Assembly: GCA_019894735.1 (NCBI GenBank)
Contig: JAGXOB010000009.1
Coordinates: forward strand, 3,790-45,403
Direction: 5' to 3'
Source of the DNA: Promethearchaeota archaeon
Lineage (GTDB): Archaea > Asgardarchaeota > Lokiarchaeia > Sigynarchaeales > SOKP01
Length of the DNA: 41,614 nucleotides
The notes below the pieces were generated by a model, which searched no databases, was not told where the DNA came from, and was given only the letters and a program-made list of their open reading frames with translations. This document shows positions 35,058 to 41,614 of the stretch, piece after piece (within the stretch, counting starts at the first letter, position 1; each line of letters starts with the position of its first letter). Made by a program: the position numbers and the translations under genes.

Positions 35058-36895
35058 TTTTTCTTAAAAACTCCATGTAATAACTTTAAAGTTTCTATTT
35101 CATGAATCAGTTTACTTCTTAATTTTTCTAATTGTTTAAAATCATCGTTAGGAACCGACCGCCCTATTCTAAGGATATCATTTATAACTTTAAGTTCTTT
35201 GATTTCTTCGATCAAAAATCCTTGACTTATTAATTGTATACCTTCGTTATACAGTAATAAAATAAGTTTCACAAATCCAATTAATTTTTCAATCCCTGTA
35301 AAGCAGTCAATTGAATCAAATGCGTTTTGAATTAGAAAGCCATTTCTTGTTATTCTTGCAATAAAGAGGATAAATTGTTGATTTTCAGGTAAATTTTCTT
35401 CACCTACTAATTGGACTATATTTTTTAGTTCATTCTCTTGAGAAAGAATGTTATTTATTTGTTTTCTACACTCATACCAATCTATATCTATTTCAGGCCA
35501 ATAAATATCTCTTTCATACCACCAATCAGAAATGGATTCAGGATATTTTGAATACGAATTTAGCCAATTTATTGCTGGGTAATGCTTGGAGTAAGCTAAA
35601 TTTGCGTCTAATGCCCAAAATGCTTGAACAAAACGCTTAGTTGTTGAAGTTACAGGTTCACTGAAATCTCCTGAAGGGGGTGATACTGAACCAATAATAG
35701 TTAAAGAGCCATAATTCTCTTTTCCTAAATCTTCTTCACCATAAATATTGACAATTCCGGCTCTTTCATAAAAACTAGAAATTTTCGAGGGTAAATACGC
35801 GGGATAACCTTCTTCAGCGGGCATTTCTTCTAATAGTCCAGAGATTTCTCTCAAGGATTCTGCCCACCTTGAAGTACTATCAGCTAAAACGGCAACATCG
35901 TAGCCCATATCTCTGTAATACTCTCCAATAGTAACTCCCGAAAAAATACTAGCCTCTCGGGCAGAAACAGGCATATTTGAAGTATTCGCAATAATAATAA
36001 TTCGCTCCAGTAACGAATGACCAGTCTTAGGGTCAGTGATTTCAGAGAATTGTTTTAAAACATCTGCTATCTCGTTTCCTCTCTCTCCACAACCTATATA
36101 AACGACAACATCAGCATTACACCATTTTGCTAAAGATTGTTGAATAACAGTTTTACCAGTTCCAAAACCACCAGGAACCGCAACCGTTCCTCCTTTGACT
36201 ATTGGAAATAATAAATCTATCACCCTCATTCCTGTTACTAGTGGTTCTTGAGGATATGTCCGTTCTTTATATGGTCTATGTTTAGTAATAGGCCATTTCT
36301 GAATCATATTATAGGATTTTTCTTTTGATCCTCTTTTTAATCGATAAATTTCATCAATTACAGTATATTCTCCTTCCTCTGCTATATAAGTTATTTTTCC
36401 AAAAACACCTACTGGAACTATTATTTTATGTTCAATAAGTTGAGTTTCTTGAACAACTCCTATAACATAACCCGTACTTACAAATTCATCAGTCTTCCGT
36501 AAAGGCTTAAAAGCCCATTTTTTCTCTCTTGATAAAGAAGGAATATCTACACCTCTCTCTAAAAAACCACCCTCTTCTGACTTTAAAAAAGTTGCTTCGA
36601 GTGGTCTTTGGATACCATCAAAAATTTTACCTAATAATCCCGGACCTAATTCCATTGATAGAGGTTCTTGTAAACTTATAACTTCTTCATTTAGTTTTAA
36701 ATTAAAAGTGTTTTCAAACACTTTTGCAATCACATGATCAGAATAAATTTGGATTACTTCACCTAAAATTTTATGCTTAGATTCTCTTATTAAATCGTGA
36801 AGTCGAACTTGATCCTCCAAGCCCTTAATCGCTATTAAGGTTCCATTTATAGATGAAATGTATCCGGGTTTAATTTTTTCTTTAGTTTCATTCAT
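35054..36895 (-). CDS. atpA: A-type ATPase catalytic subunit A, canonical copy
   Basis: The catalytic ATP-hydrolysing or synthesising subunit. 613 residues with a full set: P-loop GGFGTGKT (K248), CGERGNE (E271, R272), [34 protein letters not shown] and the Pro-rich [13 protein letters not shown]. The P-loop has Gly and Thr where many archaea have Ala/Pro and Ser/Cys, shared by both copies here. ATG 36895 has AAAGG just upstream. Overlaps atpE upstream and atpB downstream. Confidence 0.95.
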   Translation of the reverse strand: MNETKEKIKPGYISSINGTLIAIKGLEDQVRLHDLIRESKHKILGEVIQIYSDHVIAKVFENTFNLKLNEEVISLQEPLSMELGPGLLGKIFDGIQRPLEATFLKSEEGGFLERGVDIPSLSREKKWAFKPLRKTDEFVSTGYVIGVVQETQLIEHKIIVPVGVFGKITYIAEEGEYTVIDEIYRLKRGSKEKSYNMIQKWPITKHRPYKERTYPQEPLVTGMRVIDLLFPIVKGGTVAVPGGFGTGKTVIQQSLAKWCNADVVVYIGCGERGNEIADVLKQFSEITDPKTGHSLLERIIIIANTSNMPVSAREASIFSGVTIGEYYRDMGYDVAVLADSTSRWAESLREISGLLEEMPAEEGYPAYLPSKISSFYERAGIVNIYGEEDLGKENYGSLTIIGSVSPPSGDFSEPVTSTTKRFVQAFWALDANLAYSKHYPAINWLNSYSKYPESISDWWYERDIYWPEIDIDWYECRKQINNILSQENELKNIVQLVGEENLPENQQFILFIARITRNGFLIQNAFDSIDCFTGIEKLIGFVKLILLLYNEGIQLISQGFLIEEIKELKVINDILRIGRSVPNDDFKQLEKLRSKLIHEIETLKLLHGVFKKK

Positions 36896-37610
36896 AATCC
36901 TTTAAGTAATTATCTATAGCTAATTTTTGATTTTGTATAAATTGAACATAATCGTTTTCAAGCTTTTTAATATCTGATTCTGAATCTGAAAAAATCTTTG
37001 AAAACTCTATCTCTATAATTGAAGAGTTTTTTTTTAACTGATTTTCAATCGTATAATTATAAGAAATATTTGCTGACAATACAACGCAAATAAAACCACC
37101 TGTGAAATTTTTCTCTGATTTCTTTATCAAAACCTTATTCTTAAAGATTTTTTCTATTAATTCTGCATTTTTACCAAAAAAGTCATAATCTCTTGAATTT
37201 AAGATAATCATTATCTCAGGTGGTTTATCAATAATATATTTAATATTTTCAAGAGTTTTTAGTATAAAATTAGTGTACCCTGAATAATTGTTTTTTATTT
37301 TATCATTTATCAACTCTGTTACGTCAGAAATAAGCTCTAACTTTAACTTATTTTTTGATTTCAACACTTCTTCTTTAATTTTTAAAAGAGTGGAAGATAA
37401 AGAACTATTTAATAATTTGTTGAAGGTTTCGTTAAAGTGTGCTTTCATCTTTAAAGAACTATCCCTAGTTCTCTCCTTGTTTTTTTTCTTAGCTTCTGCT
37501 ATTTGAAAGAGAGTTTGTTGATTGATGTTCTTTATGTCATTTTCTGCTTGGTTAATTAAATACAACCCTAATTTCCCAAACCTTCCCCTAATTTCTTGTC
37601 CTTCACTAAT
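36888..37610 (-). CDS. atpE: A-type ATPase subunit E (peripheral stalk), likely AUU start
   Basis: Subunit E pairs with H to form the peripheral stalk. A long N-terminal coiled coil (QIAEAKKKNKERTRDSS) leads to the C-terminal alpha/beta domain (PPEIMIILNSRDYDFF, GGFICV). The longest frame with a standard start begins at TTG 37565, with no ribosome binding site. A perfect GGTGAT (37616-37621) lies 5 bases before ATT 37608-37610, in frame, adding ISEGQEIRGRFGKLG. Both Shine-Dalgarno spacing and the continuous frame favour the AUU start. Length then 240, within family range. Confidence 0.85.
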   Translation of the reverse strand: MSEGQEIRGRFGKLGLYLINQAENDIKNINQQTLFQIAEAKKKNKERTRDSSLKMKAHFNETFNKLLNSSLSSTLLKIKEEVLKSKNKLKLELISDVTELINDKIKNNYSGYTNFILKTLENIKYIIDKPPEIMIILNSRDYDFFGKNAELIEKIFKNKVLIKKSEKNFTGGFICVVLSANISYNYTIENQLKKNSSIIEIEFSKIFSDSESDIKKLENDYVQFIQNQKLAIDNYLKDYE

Positions 37611-37626
37611 GGCTAATCACCTTTAT

Positions 37627-37944
37627 TTAAATAATTTCCTCTATTAACTCATGAATCCTATCAAAAATTTTATCGTGATTTCTAATATCTGGTTGAAAGA
37701 TATCGGGTAAGAGATATATAAAAGGAGTCCTATTATTAGTCTTAAAATCCATAATATATTCAAGAACATCATCAGGTAACTCCATATTGATAATAATCAT
37801 TACAATTAACGGTTTTTTTATTAAATTCTCGAAATTTTTGATAAATTCTTCCTTAGTATTGGCTATAGTCCCTTCAATACCTAGAAGACCAAACAAAGAG
37901 ACTATCTCGTCATAACCAATCACATGTATTTTTGCTTCCGGCAT
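37627..37944 (-). CDS. atpF: A-type ATPase subunit F
   Basis: Small central-stalk subunit F, a Rossmann-like alpha/beta fold of about 105 residues: KIHVIGYDEIVSLFGLLGIEG at the start is the typical V-G-D-x-D/E-x-x-x-G-F-x-L-x-G motif, and PLIVMIIINMEL is the central strand. Overlaps the H-subunit stop by one base, so translation is coupled. The next gene (atpE) follows its stop closely. Confidence 0.85.
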   Translation of the reverse strand: MPEAKIHVIGYDEIVSLFGLLGIEGTIANTKEEFIKNFENLIKKPLIVMIIINMELPDDVLEYIMDFKTNNRTPFIYLLPDIFQPDIRNHDKIFDRIHELIEEII

Positions 37945-38255
37945 TAAAAATCAAAACCTAATTTTTCAAATATTAAACTCGATAATCCTTCTTTATTCTC
38001 TTGGTAGTAATTTTCGATCTTATTACATAAATTCTTTAATAATTCTTCAAAATTTTCAGAATTCTCATTAACTTCTTTCGAGACTTTAGCTAGCGCCTCG
38101 TTAATAATTTCTTGATTTTTATAAATTGTATTTTCCATTTCTTTTTCTTGAGAAGTCCTTGCTTTTCGGATATCTTCTAAACTTTCTTTTTTAGATTTCT
38201 CAATTAAATCATCGTAAATTTTTTCGATTTCTTCAACCCATTTAAAAATTTCCAT
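37944..38255 (-). CDS. atpH: A-type ATPase subunit H (G-like peripheral stalk)
   Basis: 103 residues, nearly all coiled coil (KSKKESLEDIRKARTSQEKEME). Size, position between C and F, and composition identify it as the H/G partner of subunit E in the peripheral stalk. Sequence alone is weak evidence in such coiled coils; gene order decides it. GAGG is 10 bases before the ATG. Confidence 0.75.
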   Translation of the reverse strand: MEIFKWVEEIEKIYDDLIEKSKKESLEDIRKARTSQEKEMENTIYKNQEIINEALAKVSKEVNENSENFEELLKNLCNKIENYYQENKEGLSSLIFEKLGFDF

Positions 38256-38307
38256 TATTCTAGAACCTCATTACTATTTTTTACTTATTAAATGACTAAT
38301 TTCATAT

Positions 38308-39366
38308 TTATAACTTTTTTAATACTTTAAACTTCTTGTGAATGATTTTAATTACTCTAGGTAGTATATCAAACTTGATCTCTTTTTCTTTTTTTATAAG
38401 GACTTCTAAAATTTTGGATATTGTGGAAAAGTCAATATCATCTATTTTTATTTTAAATTTCTTGAAATAATAAGTAATATAAAATTGTTCAATTGACCTA
38501 ATTATGTGTTTAGTGTCAATTTTTAATGTAATAAAAATTTGGTCTGCTTTCGTTATATTCTTAAGATACAAATCCACAATTGAGAGAAAATCCTCAGGAT
38601 TATCTTGATTTAATAAATATTTTAGTTTATCCTCATTTAAAAATAAATAATTATCTACTAAAAATTGTGATAATAATTTTTTATCAATTCTATTTTTAAT
38701 TCCTCTATAAATCAAATTTAAATTATAAATCTCAGTTTTGTACTTCACAAATAATGAGATCATTATTTTTTCTTTTTTATCTAAATTCTTTACTTGCTCA
38801 TTGAGATGATTAAAATATAATTGATCCAAAAAAGCCTCTAAAACAAATATTTCTTTATTTTTCTTAAAGTAAAGAAGCCCTTCTCTAATGGGGATATTAT
38901 ATAAAGATTTTTTAAGATATATTTGAATCTCATCTACAGTGGTGAGTTTAAGCAAATCCTCGATGAATTCTGTATTGTCTAAATAGACTTCAACCAAAAA
39001 ATTAATGTTACTTCTTCTTTCCTCTTGTTTCATGCCTATAATTAAACTGATGATTACTTGTTTGATATTTTGAATTTCGAATTTCATTAGGTAGTTTCTT
39101 AAGAAATTTCTCATGTTTATAGGAGAAAACTGTTGAATTTTGCCAATTAGTTGAATATAATTATTAAATAGAACTCCTTCAATTTCCTCTATAGTAAATT
39201 CCTTTACCTCTATATTTGGATAAAAGGGTTTTATAGTTTCTATAAAAGTTTCAATATCGTAAATAGTCTTCAATCTGCTTAAAGTATCATCATCAATTAT
39301 TAAATTTTTCAGATAATCGATCTTGATGAACGTATAGCTGTATGATGGGATTATAATACTCAGCAA
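38308..39366 (-). CDS. atpC: A-type ATPase subunit C (d-like)
   Basis: Subunit C joins the central stalk to the membrane ring. 352 helical residues with a weakly conserved pattern: YSYTFIKIDYLKNLI near the start, MRNFLRNYLMKFEIQNIKQVI (the best conserved helix) and a repeat of this in the later half. The start is TTG 39366 with GGTGAT only 2 bases upstream; the following CTG is at the better spacing of 5. Gene order (K-C-H-F-E-A-B-D-I) supports the call. Confidence 0.85.
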   Translation of the reverse strand: MLSIIIPSYSYTFIKIDYLKNLIIDDDTLSRLKTIYDIETFIETIKPFYPNIEVKEFTIEEIEGVLFNNYIQLIGKIQQFSPINMRNFLRNYLMKFEIQNIKQVIISLIIGMKQEERRSNINFLVEVYLDNTEFIEDLLKLTTVDEIQIYLKKSLYNIPIREGLLYFKKNKEIFVLEAFLDQLYFNHLNEQVKNLDKKEKIMISLFVKYKTEIYNLNLIYRGIKNRIDKKLLSQFLVDNYLFLNEDKLKYLLNQDNPEDFLSIVDLYLKNITKADQIFITLKIDTKHIIRSIEQFYITYYFKKFKIKIDDIDFSTISKILEVLIKKEKEIKFDILPRVIKIIHKKFKVLKKL

Positions 39367-39403
39367 AAATCACCTAACTCTAAAATTTAAATAATAAACG
39401 AAA

Positions 39404-39769
39404 TTATATCGGCGTAGGGATTTTTGTCCAGAGTAAGATTGCTACAATTAAACCATACACAGCTAAAGCTTCGCACAAAGCGACAATTAAAAATGCCTTA
39501 AAAAAACTTTCTTCTCTCTCGGATAAGGACGATATGGCTGCTGTACCTACTGTTCTTATAGCCATAGCACTTCCTAATACTGACGCAGCAAGAGCTATTG
39601 CTGCTGAAACTGCTAATATTGCTGCTGTTGGGGAATTATAGTAATCAAAACTAGTCTCTGTTTGTGCTGCTACCAGCGTTATGACGCCATCTACGCTTAG
39701 GAATACAATTAGCACAAGTACTAATTGGAATAATCCGAGCAAAATATAAAATTTCTTCTTTCCATTCAT
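39404..39769 (-). CDS. atpK: A-type ATPase proteolipid (c ring) subunit K
   Basis: The ring subunit that carries ions across the membrane. An N-terminal hydrophobic segment (YILLGLFQLVLVLIVFL), then a two-helix hairpin: helix 1 with GSAMAIRTVGTAAISSL, a polar loop (SEREESFF), and helix 2 with ALCEALAVYGLIVAILL, whose Glu is the ion site. The usual Pro before this Glu is Cys, and the following residue is Ala, not Ser/Thr, so proton rather than sodium use is more likely (inference). ATG 39769 preferred to GTG 39778: it is 27 bases from the centre of a TATA box. Confidence 0.9.
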   Translation of the reverse strand: MNGKKKFYILLGLFQLVLVLIVFLSVDGVITLVAAQTETSFDYYNSPTAAILAVSAAIALAASVLGSAMAIRTVGTAAISSLSEREESFFKAFLIVALCEALAVYGLIVAILLWTKIPTPI

Positions 39770-39792
39770 AGAATTCACTACTTTTACTTGTT

Positions 39793-39800
39793 TTTATAAA
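39793..39800 (-). promoter_or_regulatory. TATA box of the ATPase operon
   Basis: TTTATAAA on the minus strand, centred 27 bases before the ATG of atpK. Since archaeal transcription starts about 25 bases from the TATA centre, the mRNA probably begins at or next to this ATG (leaderless). No Shine-Dalgarno precedes it, in agreement. It also separates the operon from the DUF47 gene upstream. Confidence 0.5.
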
Positions 39801-39932
39801 TATTATTTTAAAATAGAATAGTAAAAGTATGTGTATAAATTTTTCTACTTTTTCCTATAAATTGGAAATTTGCTAAAAAATAAATAAACTAGTTCTCTAT
39901 AATCAAGAATCCAATTTAGGGGTATTTAAATC

Positions 39933-40577
39933 TCATTGGTATAACAATACTCTGATTAGATCTGCAACATCATGGACTTTATCAGCCATTGATTCTAAAA
40001 GCGAGATACTATCTCTAACCCTCATTAGTGTTTTGATGTCTTCAACATTAGAGTATAAGAATTCAAGAAATTGCCTGTAGGTTCTGTCGATCTCGGATTC
40101 ACGTTCATGAATAGTCGTAGTATTCTCAAAAACTATATCTGGTTTATCTCTTAAATTCCTTATCGCAGTTTTTAAAATATCAACCATCTCCATAACTTGG
40201 TTTAATAATTTATGATATTTCTTTTTAATTTCTTTAGCAACCTTTCCCTCCATTTTAATATTAGTCAACATATCAACAAATTCAAGAGGATAATTAATGA
40301 TATTATCCATTCTCAGAACTAAATTTACGTAATCCCCAAGATTAAGGGCTTCTGCTTCTGAAAAGTTTTGTATTAGTTGAATTTTTAACTCATCCGCATT
40401 CTCCTCTGACAAAACCATGGAGACTCTCTTCTTTTCCAAAGCTTCCTTATTACTCTCGAAATCTTCAGCCCAGACAGTGTAAAACACCCCCATATCGCTA
40501 GTAACGCTATAAATTATTCTAGAATGCTCTATGAGAAGCGTAATTATTTCTTCTTTAACCTTTCTAGTAGATGACAT
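39933..40577 (-). CDS. DUF47/PhoU-like protein
   Basis: About 214 residues, all helical, in two PhoU-like halves. HERESEIDRTYRQFLEFLYSN and RVRDSISLLESMADKVHDVADLI near the C-terminus carry the E/D-x3-D-type metal-binding pattern of DUF47 (TIGR00153) proteins, often encoded next to phosphate or other ion transporters. Here the neighbours are a VIT1/CCC1-like gene and the ATPase operon. ATG 40577 preferred to GTG 40589, though the TATA-like TTTATAATTT (40591-40600) is very close. Confidence 0.75.
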   Translation of the reverse strand: MSSTRKVKEEIITLLIEHSRIIYSVTSDMGVFYTVWAEDFESNKEALEKKRVSMVLSEENADELKIQLIQNFSEAEALNLGDYVNLVLRMDNIINYPLEFVDMLTNIKMEGKVAKEIKKKYHKLLNQVMEMVDILKTAIRNLRDKPDIVFENTTTIHERESEIDRTYRQFLEFLYSNVEDIKTLMRVRDSISLLESMADKVHDVADLIRVLLYQ

Positions 40578-40754
40578 TTTAAGAGACACTAAATTATAAA
40601 TATTCTATGATTATAATATGATTAAATAAATAAAAATCATCAGTTTTTAAGGAAATTTAATTAAAAAAGATTAATAGCTTCTATTATTTATAGGAATTAT
40701 AATGGATTTTGAATCATATCTATTTAAATCCATTATTTTTAGAATTTGATAATA

Positions 40755-41516
40755 ATGGTGTATTTACCTAAAATGGGATTAAAGTCTAAAATAGAAAAAT
40801 GGCGTAAATATTCTGAAATGTCTGATTTAGGGATCATATCTCGCCGAAAATTTTTTAACAACGCCTTTGACGGAGCTTTGACTTGTGCGGGTATAGTAAG
40901 TGGATCCTTCATAATCTTCCTCGCAAATCCGCTTCAAAATGTAAGCTCAACGATTATCGTAATAACAGGTTTTTCCACGGCTTTAGCAATAGGTATAAGT
41001 GGTCTCTGGGGGGCGTTTCTCTCTGAAGAAGCCGAACGAAAGAAGAAAATTAGTGATTTAAAGAAAGAAATGGTAATTTTTGAGGAAGAACAGAAAGGAA
41101 AGGATCCCTTAGAAAAGATTGAGATTCAAAAAGCAATGATCACTCCCATTAAAATAGAATCTACAAATCAATACAATAAAGATTCTCAAAAGGAAAAAAA
41201 AAGGAAAAATCGTGACAATAAGTCGTTAATCGAGCAATCAGAAAGATTTGCGACCATCGTTGCATCCTTAGTAGACGGAGGTGCTCCTGTTTTAGGATCA
41301 GTTCTCCCATTATTGCCATTTTTCTTTGGTACAACATTATCATTGTTTCATTTTCTCATTTCTTATGCCGTATTGGTATGTATATTAGTTTATTTAGGAA
41401 TCTTCCTCGGCAAAATTTCTGGTGGTGGTCATTTAAAATATATTATACACCTAGTTACTGCGGGCATCACTACTCTAATCGTCTCTCTACTGCTAGAATT
41501 AGCGATCTCTCCTTAA
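40755..41516 (+). CDS. VIT1/CCC1-like membrane transporter
   Basis: CCC1/VIT1 proteins move iron or manganese. The first helices (FDGALTCAGIVSGSFIIFL, then IGISGLWGAFLSEEAERKKK) match the family's DG-hairpin and the E-rich cytosolic start of the metal-binding domain. A charged loop (residues about 100-155) is followed by VDGGAPVLGSVLPLLPFFFG and two more membrane segments. The typical Glu cluster in the middle is partly replaced by a lysine-rich stretch (SQKEKKRKN). ATG 40755 preferred to TTG 40746. It is divergent from the DUF47 gene. Confidence 0.7.
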   Translation: MVYLPKMGLKSKIEKWRKYSEMSDLGIISRRKFFNNAFDGALTCAGIVSGSFIIFLANPLQNVSSTIIVITGFSTALAIGISGLWGAFLSEEAERKKKISDLKKEMVIFEEEQKGKDPLEKIEIQKAMITPIKIESTNQYNKDSQKEKKRKNRDNKSLIEQSERFATIVASLVDGGAPVLGSVLPLLPFFFGTTLSLFHFLISYAVLVCILVYLGIFLGKISGGGHLKYIIHLVTAGITTLIVSLLLELAISP

Positions 41517-41614
41517 GTTAGCTTTTCACTAAAATAAATTTTATTATTTTTCAAGCATTATGCATATAAGTGATAATAACAAAATGGGAATAAAGAGGAA
41601 ATAGAATCTCAGAT

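Noticed and set aside
1..41614. CRISPR array, insertion sequence or prophage
   Set aside because: No regularly spaced repeats, transposase, integrase or phage structural gene seen on either strand.

Overview
This window is AT-rich, gene-dense archaeal chromosome. Several features point to an Asgard archaeon, most like the Lokiarchaeia: an archaeal/vacuolar (A/V-type) ATPase operon, RadA, a tRNA-splicing endonuclease, MtrH, and a run of eukaryote-like domains (Arf- and Rab-type GTPases fused to other domains, a GPP34/GOLPH3 domain, a V4R/TRAPP-fold protein, and a vWA protein with two RING-like zinc modules). The lineage is inferred from gene content; there is no rRNA or other marker here to confirm it. 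I saw no rRNA, tRNA, CRISPR array or insertion sequence.

Layout. At 1-1178 there are two small DNA-binding regulators (RHH, ArsR-like) around a non-coding stretch. At 1212-11440 lies a eukaryote-like island: a TPR/SNAP-like solenoid, MtrH, vWA-RING-RING, HhH-Arf GTPase-roadblock-like, GPP34, a pair of unknown genes, a small His-rich protein, V4R, an N-terminally extended GTPase, and a zinc-ribbon protein with Trp-rich repeats. At 11577-21204 there is carbon and sugar-phosphate metabolism: a 2-hydroxyacid dehydrogenase, an RHH regulator with palindromic upstream DNA, a GalT-like protein, a sugar-1-phosphate nucleotidyltransferase, a 1135-residue GH13 enzyme, and a phosphohexomutase-fold protein whose catalytic loops look degenerate. 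At 21388-28226 is a mixed block: 7-TM protein, RadA, OsmC, YdjM-like membrane protein, PfkB kinase, coiled-coil protein, MEMO1 and EndA. At 28262-39769 on the minus strand is the A-type ATPase operon, in transcribed order K, C, H, F, E, A, B, D, I, zinc-ribbon membrane protein, and a second A subunit. It is preceded by a DUF47/PhoU-like gene, and a divergent VIT1/CCC1-like transporter closes the window.

The most notable observations are these. (1) The ATPase operon carries two catalytic A subunits and one B subunit; the second A copy has lost the Arg of the conserved GER motif and changes other near-invariant positions. (2) atpD has no recognised start codon for its conserved N-terminus: a good Shine-Dalgarno leads to an AAG codon exactly where ATG is expected, and atpE and a few other genes seem to start at AUU. 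(3) A 9-kb cluster combines GOLPH3, V4R, multi-domain GTPases and a RING/vWA protein, suggesting a membrane-trafficking or signalling module. (4) A phosphohexomutase homologue lacks the phosphoserine, part of the metal loop and the sugar loop.
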